Assembly (NCBI GenBank): GCA_963557065.1
Contig: CAUWCT010000051.1
Coordinates: forward strand, 1 to 40,568
Reading direction: 5' to 3'
DNA: 40,568 bases
DNA from: UMGS1370 sp963557065
Lineage (GTDB): Bacteria > Bacillota > Clostridia > Lachnospirales > Lachnospiraceae
Shown: positions 24,046 to 32,378 of the stretch, piece after piece
Position numbering within the stretch: position 1 is the first letter of the stretch
Layout of the letters: every line of letters starts with the position of its first letter
Position numbers and translations under genes: made by a program
Notes under the pieces: generated by a model
Databases searched by the model: none
What the model saw: only the letters and a program-made list of their open reading frames with translations
Told to the model about the DNA's origin: nothing

Positions 24046-25905
24046 TCAAATCAGAATGTTCGGTTTATAATGTCTTAACCAGAAGTCGATCTGAATGATA
24101 TAGGCCATCATCTGGGGACCTGCTAAAAGCTGACCGTACCAGGGTTTTCCGTAATCAGAAGGACTGGATGCAAAGGCCATGATTTTCTTTTTATCGCAAA
24201 ATTCCAAAACAGGAGCATTGGGATCAGCAGCCAGTTCCAGAAGACGGTTTTTTAACAGGGTTTCATAAGAATGGTCATAGATTTTGGGGTAAGGAGATTT
24301 TTTGCGGAACAGGACTTCATCCGGCAGTTTTCCCCGTCCTGCCTGGCGCAGAAGATTTTTTACAATTCCGTCTTTTGCCTTCATTTCCCAGGGCACATTC
24401 CACAGATATTCGATAATGCGGTAGTCTGCAAAAGGCACGTGGGCCGAGAGTCCCCAGATTTCGCTGGTGCGGTTCATCCGGTCTAATAAAGTCTGCATAA
24501 ACCATTCCAGATTGAGATAGGAGATTTCCCGCCTGCGGGCATCTTTTGAGTCTTCCCCTTCCAGTTTTGGAACCTGGGAAATAGAGTTTTCGTAGCGGTT
24601 TTGCACATAGTCATCCATAGAAAGCCAGGATAGAAAATCATCGGATAACAGGACTTTTCTGGCATTTAAGTCCATGGTCCATGGGAAGGTTTTTGCATGA
24701 AAACAGGATTCCTTATGAAACCAGGGATAGCCGCCGAAAATTTCGTCTGCACATTCTCCAGTCAAAGCGGCTGAAAAGTCAGGAGCGACCTGGGAGCAGA
24801 AATACAAAAGCGAGGAATCCACGTCCGCCATGGCCGGAAGATCGTGGCAGAGTACAGACAGCTTTAACAGGTCAAACTGTTTTTGGGCGCTGCACTCTAA
24901 ATAGCGGTGATTTGACTTTAGAAAAGCCACCATTTTTTCTACAAAAGGCCGGTCCTGGGAGGGCTGGAAGTCATTGGCCTGAAAGTTTTTATCATTTCCT
25001 GCAAAATCAAAAGAAAAGGTGGAAAGGGTCTGATGATCCTTTTGTAATTCTTTGGCGCAGATGGCAGACACCAGAGAAGAATCTATGCCTCCGGATAGAA
25101 AAGAGCAGACAGTGCCGGGAAGCTTCATCTGCCGTTTTACGGAATCCTCTAAGAGAAAAGAGGTTTTTTTAATGGTATCCTCATAGCTGTCCTCATGGGG
25201 ATGGCTTTCTAACTTCCAGTAGCAAAAAGGAGAAATTCCGTCAGTTGAGCACAGTAAAAAATGGGCCGGAAGCACTTCAAAGGTATGATAAAAAACGCCG
25301 GTTCCCCTGGTTTTAGCCGGACCGATGCCAAAGATTTCATTCAGGCTGTCTTTATTTAAAACAGGCCTTGTCCCGTCAAAGGCAAACAACCCCTTTAATT
25401 GGGAGGAGAAAATAACAGTGCCTTCCTTCACACAATAAAAGAGAGGTTTTGTGCCAGCCCGATCCCGGCAGAGCATAAGATGATTCTTTAACGGATCCAT
25501 AATGGCAAAGGCAAAGGCGCCGTTTAGCTTTTCTGCAAAGGAAGGGCCAAATTCTAAGTAGGCGGAAAGGACGATATCTGCATCCTGTAAAGGATGAAAG
25601 AAATGTCCTCTTTTTATGAGTTCAGAAGAAAGTTCCCCGGCATTATACAGTTCTCCGTCCCAGACAATGCCAAAGTCATGTCCCTGGTACTTTTTAATGA
25701 GAGGAAGTGTTGGCGAAGGCGTTCTGGGGGATGAGGAAACCCAGGCCAGACCAAAATGATCCGAGAGGCAGGAACTGCTGCACAGAGAGGATGCAGGAGA
25801 AGTCTTTAAAAAAGCTTCTGTCATGGAATCTAAGGCATGTTCATAGAAGCCTTTTTCTTTTGTAAACACCCTTTCCGGGTGAAAAAAACCCATGATATTT
25901 CCCAT
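24046..25905 (-). CDS. Asparagine-synthetase-like protein without the catalytic cysteine
   Basis: A 619-aa protein with the two-domain layout of AsnB: a class II glutamine amidotransferase domain (about 1-210) and a synthetase domain with ATP-binding loop SGGIDSS (271-277), ALTGECADEIFGGYPWF and AHVPFADYR. Normal AsnB begins MCGI-GF; here it begins MGNIMGF, so the nucleophile Cys at position 2 is Gly. The usual HRGPD and RLSIID pocket motifs are also not present (FGLAWVSSSP), and the NGE-YN motif reads DGELYN. The glutaminase half is therefore probably inactive, and the enzyme could use ammonia or serve another amidation. The start is firm: AAGGAG seven bases before ATG 25905. It follows the transporter gene on the same strand, 37 bp apart. 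Confidence 0.85.
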   Translation of the reverse strand: MGNIMGFFHPERVFTKEKGFYEHALDSMTEAFLKTSPASSLCSSSCLSDHFGLAWVSSSPRTPSPTLPLIKKYQGHDFGIVWDGELYNAGELSSELIKRGHFFHPLQDADIVLSAYLEFGPSFAEKLNGAFAFAIMDPLKNHLMLCRDRAGTKPLFYCVKEGTVIFSSQLKGLFAFDGTRPVLNKDSLNEIFGIGPAKTRGTGVFYHTFEVLPAHFLLCSTDGISPFCYWKLESHPHEDSYEDTIKKTSFLLEDSVKRQMKLPGTVCSFLSGGIDSSLVSAICAKELQKDHQTLSTFSFDFAGNDKNFQANDFQPSQDRPFVEKMVAFLKSNHRYLECSAQKQFDLLKLSVLCHDLPAMADVDSSLLYFCSQVAPDFSAALTGECADEIFGGYPWFHKESCFHAKTFPWTMDLNARKVLLSDDFLSWLSMDDYVQNRYENSISQVPKLEGEDSKDARRREISYLNLEWFMQTLLDRMNRTSEIWGLSAHVPFADYRIIEYLWNVPWEMKAKDGIVKNLLRQAGRGKLPDEVLFRKKSPYPKIYDHSYETLLKNRLLELAADPNAPVLEFCDKKKIMAFASSPSDYGKPWYGQLLAGPQMMAYIIQIDFWLRHYKPNILI

Positions 25906-25942
25906 AATAAAACTCCTTTCTCAGGGAATGAACAGTGGTGTA

Positions 25943-27313
25943 TTATAAGAGGAAACATGCGGTCAGGAAGGTGCAGAAAAAACCTATGAGGACTGGCGCC
26001 AGGTTTTTTCGGGCCAATTCCAGGGGACTGACATTGCAGATGGCAGCGACCGGGATGAGCCCCCAGGGAACGATGGTGCCGCCTCCTACGAAAATAGCAG
26101 TAATCTGCCCAAGAGCGGCAAGAATCGGAACAGATGCGCCTACGGCATTTCCAAAGGTATTTGCCAGAGCGCCGGTAAGAGGAAGTCCGGAAAAACCAGA
26201 GCCGTCAAGTCCGGTTAAAGCACCGGCAATCATCTGAATACCGGCGATGAGGGAAGGATTTAATGGAGCGCGTTCGGCCAGCCATATCGCCCAGTCATTT
26301 AAGATGCCGTTTAAAGAGGATTCCCCCATAATGGAAGAAATGCCTTCTCCTCCCAAAAAGAAAAAGGCTCCGATGGCAATGACCGGCGCAAAAATGCGGA
26401 TGGCAAATAAAAAACCGTCTGTCAGATAGCCAGTGATTTTTTCCAGAGAATCTTTACGGAAAGCCAGAACGGAACCAAGACACATTAAAAGAACGGCAGT
26501 TCCAGATACCAGACTGGTGGCATCTCCTCCCCGCAGATCAAAGGCCAGCATGATAAAAATATCGGCAAGAAAGGAAATTGGGACTGCAAAGGCCAGTATT
26601 TTGGCGGGAAGAGAGTGGCGGGTGGGGACAGAAAGCGCAGAAAGACGGTTTGCCCGTATAGTGCTTTTCATATTTTTCCGGTTCAGTAAAAATGCGGAAA
26701 GCACAGTGGTAAGTCCCATAACCCAAAAGAGGGGACGGCCTTCGGTCAGGATTTGACTGGAAGAAATGCCGGCTGCCGAGGCGGAAACTGCCGGAGCGCC
26801 CTGAATCACCAGATCGTAGCTTAAGGCAATGCCATGTCCGAAAAGATTCATAGCCATGGCGGCGGCCAGAGGAGTCAGGCCGGAACGGATGGCAAAGGGA
26901 AGCATAATAGCGCCGACTAAGGCCACAGATGGGGACGGCCATAAAAAAAGGGAAAAAATAAGCATAACAATGCCCAGAATCCACCAGGTAAGAGAAGGAG
27001 TTTTCATAATGCGGGACATAGGCCGCATAAGCAGATAGTCGCTTCCCAGTTCACTTAAACACTTAGACAGAGCTGTGACCAGGGCAATGGTAGCGATAAT
27101 CTCCATGAATTCCCTGCCAGCATATAAAATGGCATTGAAAACAGTCTGAATGCCGCCCCAGATGGTTCCAAGGCTGACAAAACCCAGGAGAAAGAGAAAG
27201 GCAATGCAGACGGCCGGAGTGTCTTTTCGCAGGATCATGACGCCCAGAATTACAAGAACCCCGATTAGATAGCAGTAATGAACGGGGGTTAGTACAACTG
27301 CGGTTTCTAACAT
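25943..27313 (-). CDS. Multi-pass membrane transporter (IT-superfamily-like), substrate unknown
   Basis: A 456-aa polytopic protein with about eleven or twelve membrane helices. Features are a long hydrophobic start (VHYCYLIGVLVILGVMIL), the loop MRPMSRIMKTPSLTWW and the C-terminal GLDGSGFSGLPLTGALANTFG, followed by GGGTIVPWGLIPVAA. The glycine-rich re-entrant-like segments recall the ion transporter superfamily (Na+-coupled carboxylate or GntP/NhaC-like proteins), but I cannot name a family with certainty. It has its own promoter and is transcribed with the AsnB-like gene 37 bp downstream. The substrate may therefore be an amino acid or dicarboxylate, which is an inference from context. Confidence 0.65.
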   Translation of the reverse strand: MLETAVVLTPVHYCYLIGVLVILGVMILRKDTPAVCIAFLFLLGFVSLGTIWGGIQTVFNAILYAGREFMEIIATIALVTALSKCLSELGSDYLLMRPMSRIMKTPSLTWWILGIVMLIFSLFLWPSPSVALVGAIMLPFAIRSGLTPLAAAMAMNLFGHGIALSYDLVIQGAPAVSASAAGISSSQILTEGRPLFWVMGLTTVLSAFLLNRKNMKSTIRANRLSALSVPTRHSLPAKILAFAVPISFLADIFIMLAFDLRGGDATSLVSGTAVLLMCLGSVLAFRKDSLEKITGYLTDGFLFAIRIFAPVIAIGAFFFLGGEGISSIMGESSLNGILNDWAIWLAERAPLNPSLIAGIQMIAGALTGLDGSGFSGLPLTGALANTFGNAVGASVPILAALGQITAIFVGGGTIVPWGLIPVAAICNVSPLELARKNLAPVLIGFFCTFLTACFLL

Positions 27314-27332
27314 AGATATGCTCCTGATTTTG

Positions 27333-27361
27333 ATTATAGTCTAGCATATGTAAGATTTCTA
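27333..27361 (-). promoter_or_regulatory. Promoter of the transporter-asnB-like operon
   Basis: On the minus strand TAGAAA (complement of 27356-27361) and a perfect TATAAT (complement of 27333-27338), spacer 17 bp, just upstream of the ribosome binding site GGAG and ATG 27313. Confidence 0.65.
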
Positions 27362-27373
27362 AAAGAGGTGCGC

Positions 27374-27402
27374 TTGACAGAGAAAAAAAAGAAGGTTACA
27401 AT
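27374..27402 (+). promoter_or_regulatory. Consensus-like sigma-A promoter of yitT-family gene
   Basis: TTGACA (27374-27379) and TACAAT (27397-27402), spacer 17 bp. The short leader begins near 27409 and rules out the ATG at 27403 as the start of the gene. It is divergent from the transporter promoter, with 12 bp between the -35 boxes. Confidence 0.85.
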
Positions 27403-27429
27403 ATGCCCGAAGGAATGGGAGGTTTTGTA

Positions 27430-28314
27430 ATGAATCGAAAAAAATGGATTTTAGATGTGGCTCTGATTTTAACAGCCAATACCATTTACGCTTTGGGAGT
27501 TGTCATGTTTCTGCTTCCCAATGGCTTTATTATGGGGGGGACCACAGGTCTGGCGCTGGCCGCCCAAAACTATTTTAGCATCCCCATTACCAGCTTTGTA
27601 TCTGTATTTAACATTGGTATGTTTTTATTTGGAGCAGCCATTCTGGGCAGAAAATTTGCCATGACCACAATTTTAAGTACGTTTTATTATCCGTTTATTT
27701 TAGGTGTGCTCCAAAAAATCCCGCAGCTTCCCCAGACAGGTGTTGATATGATTTTAGGAGCGGTGTTTGGCGGATGTATGATTGGAGTCGGAATCGGGAT
27801 TGTCATCCGCTGTGGGGCGTCCACAGGAGGAATGGATATTCCGCCGCTTCTAATCCGCAGATTTTTCGGGATTCCAGTATCCATTACTATGTATGGATTT
27901 GATGTGCTGATACTGCTTTTGCAGGCGTCATTTTCAGACCGAACCCAGATTCTGTATGGGATTTTGTTAGTCCTTATCTATACCATGGTTTTGGAAAAAG
28001 TGCTGATTATGGGAGAGGCCAAGACTCAGGTGAAAATTGTCAGCGCTAAGTATGAAGCGATCAATGATATGATTATCCGGGATCTGGACAGAGGCTCCAC
28101 GCTTCTCCATGGGGAAACCGGGTTTATGAGAGAAGAGAGGCCAGTGCTTTTAACAGTGATTTCCAACCGGGAACTGGCCAAGTTAAACCGGGCAGTCCAG
28201 GAAATCGACCCGGAGGCATTCCTTGTGATCAGCCCGGTAAAAGAAGTAAAAGGCAGAGGTTTTTCCAGCCAGAAAATCTGGGCCAAGCGGGAAAAGCGCC
28301 TGCAGGAGGATTAA
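27430..28314 (+). CDS. YitT family membrane protein (DUF161/DUF2179)
   Basis: A 294-aa member of the YitT family: an N-terminal domain with about five or six helices (ILTANTIYALGVVMFLLPNGFIMGGTTG in the first, quoted in part, and CGASTGGMDIPPLLI) and a soluble DUF2179 C-terminal domain (about 215-280, VLLTVISNRELAKLN). Family members are widespread in Firmicutes; the exact transport or signalling role is not settled. ATG 27430 has GGGAGG eight bases upstream. The gene is transcribed alone from its own promoter and converges on the small hypothetical gene, one base past its stop. Confidence 0.9.
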   Translation: MNRKKWILDVALILTANTIYALGVVMFLLPNGFIMGGTTGLALAAQNYFSIPITSFVSVFNIGMFLFGAAILGRKFAMTTILSTFYYPFILGVLQKIPQLPQTGVDMILGAVFGGCMIGVGIGIVIRCGASTGGMDIPPLLIRRFFGIPVSITMYGFDVLILLLQASFSDRTQILYGILLVLIYTMVLEKVLIMGEAKTQVKIVSAKYEAINDMIIRDLDRGSTLLHGETGFMREERPVLLTVISNRELAKLNRAVQEIDPEAFLVISPVKEVKGRGFSSQKIWAKREKRLQED

Positions 28315-28315
28315 C

Positions 28316-28810
28316 TTACTGCTTCGGATCGCAGAATACAACAATGTCCTCCGGCACAGTCAGGGCAGGTATGCTTTTCGTAGAAGAAGAAAACAAAACC
28401 AGAAGCAGATGGTTTCCCGGATTTTGATGGAGTTTTTGTCCATTGGGGGTTGTGATATCCGTATCTTTTTGAAGAGTCAGGCGCAGAGTTTTGTCTGAAT
28501 TGGTAAGCGTGTCGTCAAAAACATCCAGAACCGCCTGCTGTCCTTTATCAGTTTCTGCAATCACCAGGGCTTCATAGCGGGGAGGATAGATCAGGGGAAC
28601 CGGGGCATTTGGATCATAAAATACAGTGATCGTATGCCCGGGTTCCATATTTTCACAGTCATAAACGTAAGTGCCTGCAGTCAAAAGAACCGATGCCGGC
28701 CCATTTCCGGTCTCGATGTCTAATAAAAAAGAACACAGATTGTGTCCATTTTCTTTAGAAAGGCTGCGGACTGCGGTTATAACCCCGGTAATAGAAGGAA
28801 AAGAATTCAT
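28316..28810 (-). CDS. Conserved hypothetical protein, 164 aa
   Basis: A soluble protein of 164 aa rich in beta-type segments (ITGVITAVRSLS, CSFLLDIETGNGPASVLL, HTITVFYDP). The layout, a short VTGxI start followed by a strand-rich region, resembles an OB-like fold, but no family is recognised. ATG 28810 has GGAGGT upstream (complement of 28814-28819). It is divergent from the HD-domain gene, with 54 bp between starts, and ends one base from yitT. There is no signal peptide or membrane segment. Confidence 0.55.
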   Translation of the reverse strand: MNSFPSITGVITAVRSLSKENGHNLCSFLLDIETGNGPASVLLTAGTYVYDCENMEPGHTITVFYDPNAPVPLIYPPRYEALVIAETDKGQQAVLDVFDDTLTNSDKTLRLTLQKDTDITTPNGQKLHQNPGNHLLLVLFSSSTKSIPALTVPEDIVVFCDPKQ

Positions 28811-28864
28811 AAAAACCTCCAGAATAGATGAATTGATGGATCATATGAGAAAGGAAGGAAAGTT

Positions 28865-29443
28865 ATGACAACACAAGTTACCAGAGAACAGGCGCTTGCC
28901 CTGCTAAAAACCTACAATCAGGAGCCGTTCCACATTCTCCATGGGCTGACAGTAGAGGGAGTAATGCGCTGGTATGCCAGAGAACTGGGCTATGGCCAAG
29001 AAGAGGACTTTTGGGGAATTGCAGGTCTCCTTCATGATGTGGATTTTGAAAGATTCCCGGAAGAACACTGCAAAAAAGCGCCAGAACTTCTGGCAGAGAT
29101 TGGGGCGGAACCGGAACTGGTTCACGCAGTATGCAGCCATGGTTACGGCCTGTGTTCAGATGTAAAGCCGGAACATGAGATGGAAAAGGTGATGTTTGCA
29201 TCCGATGAACTGACTGGACTGATTGGGGCTGCTGCCCGCATGCGTCCATCCAAAAGCGTGATGGATATGGAAGTATCCAGCTTAAAGAAAAAGTTTAAAG
29301 ACAAAAAATTTGCAGCCGGCTGTTCCAGAGACGTAATCAAAAATGGAGCAGAGAACCTGGGGTGGACTCTGGAGGAACTGATGGAAAAGACCATTCTTGC
29401 CATGCGTTCCTGTGAGGCTGCTGTTAATGAACAGATAAAGTAA
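28865..29443 (+). CDS. HD-domain hydrolase
   Basis: A 192-aa HD-superfamily protein. The metal ligands are visible: His near 23-26 (HILHG), H57-D58 in GLLHDVD, H92 in CSHGYG and D114 in SDELTG. This is the pattern of small single-domain HD phosphohydrolases whose substrates (nucleotides, cyclic dinucleotides) vary. ATG 28865 has GGAAGGAAAG upstream. lysC begins 12 bp after the stop, so the two are likely co-transcribed; no functional link is known. Confidence 0.85.
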   Translation: MTTQVTREQALALLKTYNQEPFHILHGLTVEGVMRWYARELGYGQEEDFWGIAGLLHDVDFERFPEEHCKKAPELLAEIGAEPELVHAVCSHGYGLCSDVKPEHEMEKVMFASDELTGLIGAAARMRPSKSVMDMEVSSLKKKFKDKKFAAGCSRDVIKNGAENLGWTLEELMEKTILAMRSCEAAVNEQIK

Positions 29444-29455
29444 AGGAGAAGCATT

Positions 29456-30775
29456 ATGAAAAAGGTAGTGAAGTTTGGAGGCAGCTCGCTGGCCAGCGCA
29501 AGACAATTTAAAAAAGTTGGAGAGATTATCCGGGAGGACAAGTCCAGACGGTATGTAATCCCGTCTGCGCCGGGTAAAAGAAATGACAAAGACGAAAAAG
29601 TGACGGATCTTTTATACGAGTGTTACGAAGCGGCATCTTCAGGAGCCAGCTATAAAAAGATTTTAGAAAAAATCAAAAAACGTTATACAGACATTATTGA
29701 CGGCCTGGAACTGAACTTAAATTTAGATCACGAGTTTGACAGAATCGAAGAAAACTTCATTGCCAAGATAGGAAAAGACTATGCTGCTTCCAGAGGAGAA
29801 TATTTAAACGGACTGGTAATGGCAGAGTATTTGGGATATGAGTTTATTGATGCGGCAGAAGTGATTTTCTTTGATGAAAGGGGAAATCTGGATGCAGAAA
29901 CTACCAATGCAGAACTGGCAGAGAGACTTTCTCACATAGAGAGAGCAGTAATTCCGGGATTTTACGGTTCCAGGACAGATGGAAGCATTAAGACCTTTTC
30001 CAGGGGCGGCTCTGATATTACCGGTTCCATTGTGGCCAGAGCCATTCATGCAGATTTGTATGAAAACTGGACGGATGTTTCCGGATTTTTAGTAGCAGAT
30101 CCCAGAATCATTGACAATCCGGAAGTTATTGAGACCATTACATACAGAGAACTCCGGGAACTTTCCTACATGGGCGCAAGCGTACTTCACGAAGATGCGA
30201 TTTTCCCGGTTCGCAGAGAGGGCATTCCCATCAATATCCGCAACACCAATAAGCCGGAAGACAAGGGAACCCTGATAGTAGAAAGCACCTGCAGAAAACC
30301 CAGGTATGTTATTACTGGCATTGCAGGCAAAAAGGGATTTTGCTCCATTAACATTGAAAAGGCCATGATGAATGCAGAAGTGGGATTTTGCCGGAAGATT
30401 TTATCCGTATTTGAGCAGCAGGATATTTCCATTGAACACATGCCTTCCGGCATTGATACCATGACAGTCTTTGTTCATCAGGATGAATTTGTAGAACATG
30501 AGCAGTCTGTGATTGCCGGAATCCACAGGGCAGTAGAGCCGGATGCAGTGGATTTGGAGGCAGACCTGGCGCTGATTGCCGTCGTTGGGCGGGGGATGAA
30601 AGCCACCAGGGGAACAGCAGGCCGGATCTTTTCTGCCCTGGCTCATGCGAGAATCAATGTGAAAATGATTGATCAGGGGTCCAGTGAGTTTAACATTATT
30701 ATTGGCGTGAAAAACTCGGATTTTGAGACGGCGATTAAAGCAATCTATGATATATTTGTAACTGCGGCAATATAG
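29456..30775 (+). CDS. lysC: Aspartate kinase
   Basis: The first enzyme of the lysine, threonine and methionine pathway, phosphorylating aspartate. It is 439 aa, single-domain (no homoserine dehydrogenase). KFGGSS (residues 6-11), the SRGGSDITG substrate-binding loop and two C-terminal ACT domains (about 290-435, ending with VKMIDQGSSEFNIIIGVKN) are typical and imply allosteric control. AAAGGAG precedes the ATG. No lysine riboswitch or T-box lies in the 12-bp gap before it. ThrH, at 19410, is another threonine-related enzyme in the window. Confidence 0.95.
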   Translation: MKKVVKFGGSSLASARQFKKVGEIIREDKSRRYVIPSAPGKRNDKDEKVTDLLYECYEAASSGASYKKILEKIKKRYTDIIDGLELNLNLDHEFDRIEENFIAKIGKDYAASRGEYLNGLVMAEYLGYEFIDAAEVIFFDERGNLDAETTNAELAERLSHIERAVIPGFYGSRTDGSIKTFSRGGSDITGSIVARAIHADLYENWTDVSGFLVADPRIIDNPEVIETITYRELRELSYMGASVLHEDAIFPVRREGIPINIRNTNKPEDKGTLIVESTCRKPRYVITGIAGKKGFCSINIEKAMMNAEVGFCRKILSVFEQQDISIEHMPSGIDTMTVFVHQDEFVEHEQSVIAGIHRAVEPDAVDLEADLALIAVVGRGMKATRGTAGRIFSALAHARINVKMIDQGSSEFNIIIGVKNSDFETAIKAIYDIFVTAAI

Positions 30776-30844
30776 GTAAAAGAAAGTTTCAGACGGAGTA
30801 TACAGGAGAAGATAAGTGGGGAAAACTAGATAGAACCACTGGTA

Positions 30845-30863
30845 TTTTGAGCAGCGCTCAAAA
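30845..30863 (+). other. Hairpin just before the ribosome binding site of the PAP gene
   Basis: TTTTGAGC (30845-30852), loop AGC, GCTCAAAA (30856-30863): a perfect 8-bp stem ending one base before AAGGAGG (30864-30870). It may terminate or stabilise the upstream lysC message or affect the start of translation. There is no T-tract after it, so termination is uncertain. Confidence 0.5.
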
Positions 30864-30878
30864 AAGGAGGAAGTATCA

Positions 30879-32378
30879 TTGCTGGAAAAAATTGATTTAT
30901 CCAAAACCGCAGATAAAGAGACTTACCAGGCAGCAAAGGAGCAGATGGGGGCCAAACTTGGATTTTTGCAGAGAGAGTGCAGGGCGGCAAAGATCCCGGT
31001 GATTATGGTTTTTGAAGGTATGGGGGCAGCCGGAAAGGGAATCCAGATTAACCGGCTGATAGGGAATTTAGATCCCAGAGGATTTTCTGTGTATGCGCCC
31101 GGCAGGGAAACAGAAGAAGAGAGGATGCGGCCATTTTTGTGGCGGTATTGGATCAAGACTCCGGAAGACGGACGAATTGCCATATTTGATAAAAGCTGGT
31201 ACTGCCGGGTGCAGAAAGATCGGTTTGAAGGCAGCGTGACTGAGGAAGAACTGCCAGGCGCTTTTTCGGATATTCTCTCCTTTGAACGTCAGCTTACAGA
31301 CAGCGGTGTGGTGATCATCAAGCTGTTTTTGCATATTTCCAAAGAAGAACAGAAGAAACGGTTTGAAAAATTAGACAGTTCCCCAAAGACATCCTGGAGA
31401 GTCACAAAAGCAGATTGGGAGAGAAATAAGCGCTATGATGAATACCTTTCCATCAATGAAGAGATGTTAGAAAAAACAGATACCCAAAACGCTCCCTGGA
31501 CCATTATTGAAGCGGAAGATAAAAACTATGCGTCCATGAAGATTCTGGCAGCCGTATCGGATCGTCTGGAATATGAACTGACAAAGCGCAAAGAGACGGC
31601 CAGACAAAGGCAGAAACCGCTTATGATACCAGATGAAAAATTTAAAACAGGCGTATTATCCGGCGTGGATCTGACCAAATCTCTGACTAAAAAAGAATAC
31701 AAAAAACAGATTGATCAGCTGCAGAAAAAGCTGGAGATTCTTCACAACGAGATTTATCGGTTAAGGATTCCGGTAATTATTGGATTTGAAGGATGGGATG
31801 CAGCAGGAAAAGGAGGGGCCATCAAGCGCCTTACCAGCCATCTGGACCCAAGAGGATATCAGGTAAATCCTACCGCTGCGCCCAACGACATTGAAAAGGT
31901 TCACCATTATTTATGGAGGTTTTGGAAGAATGTCCCCAAAGCGGGACACATTGCAATCTTTGACCGCACCTGGTACGGCAGGGTGATGGTAGAACGAATT
32001 GAGGGATTTTGCAGAGAAGAAGAGTGGAAGCGGGCCTATCAGGAGATCAATGAGATGGAGGCCCATATGGCAAACGCAGGGGCCATTGTGCTAAAATTCT
32101 GGCTTCACATTGATAAAGAAGAGCAGGAACGCCGGTTTAAAGAGCGCATGGCAGATCCGGCAAAGCAGTGGAAGATTACAGAGGAAGACTGGCGCAACAG
32201 GGAAAAATGGGATCTATATGAGGAAGCAGTTAACGAAATGCTGGTGCGCACCTCTACTACCTATGCGCCATGGGTGGTAGTAGAGGGAAACTGCAAATAT
32301 TACGCTAGGGTAAAAGTGCTGGAAACAGTAGTAAAAGCCATGGAAACAAAAGTGAAAGAGCATAAGAAGAAATTATGA
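30879..32378 (+). CDS. Polyphosphate:AMP phosphotransferase, two PPK2 domains
   Basis: A 499-aa protein made of two tandem PPK2 domains, the layout of polyphosphate:AMP phosphotransferase (PAP), which makes ADP from AMP using polyphosphate. The first P-loop is GMGAAGKG (47-54), the second GWDAAGKG (305-312). The lid-like motifs DKSWYCRV and DRTWYGRV occur in the first and second halves. The second copy matches the active-site consensus better (DRTWYGR), the first has C in place of G. The start is TTG 30879, with AAGGAGG eight bases upstream. The stop overlaps the next gene by four bases (ATGA). Confidence 0.92.
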   Translation: MLEKIDLSKTADKETYQAAKEQMGAKLGFLQRECRAAKIPVIMVFEGMGAAGKGIQINRLIGNLDPRGFSVYAPGRETEEERMRPFLWRYWIKTPEDGRIAIFDKSWYCRVQKDRFEGSVTEEELPGAFSDILSFERQLTDSGVVIIKLFLHISKEEQKKRFEKLDSSPKTSWRVTKADWERNKRYDEYLSINEEMLEKTDTQNAPWTIIEAEDKNYASMKILAAVSDRLEYELTKRKETARQRQKPLMIPDEKFKTGVLSGVDLTKSLTKKEYKKQIDQLQKKLEILHNEIYRLRIPVIIGFEGWDAAGKGGAIKRLTSHLDPRGYQVNPTAAPNDIEKVHHYLWRFWKNVPKAGHIAIFDRTWYGRVMVERIEGFCREEEWKRAYQEINEMEAHMANAGAIVLKFWLHIDKEEQERRFKERMADPAKQWKITEEDWRNREKWDLYEEAVNEMLVRTSTTYAPWVVVEGNCKYYARVKVLETVVKAMETKVKEHKKKL

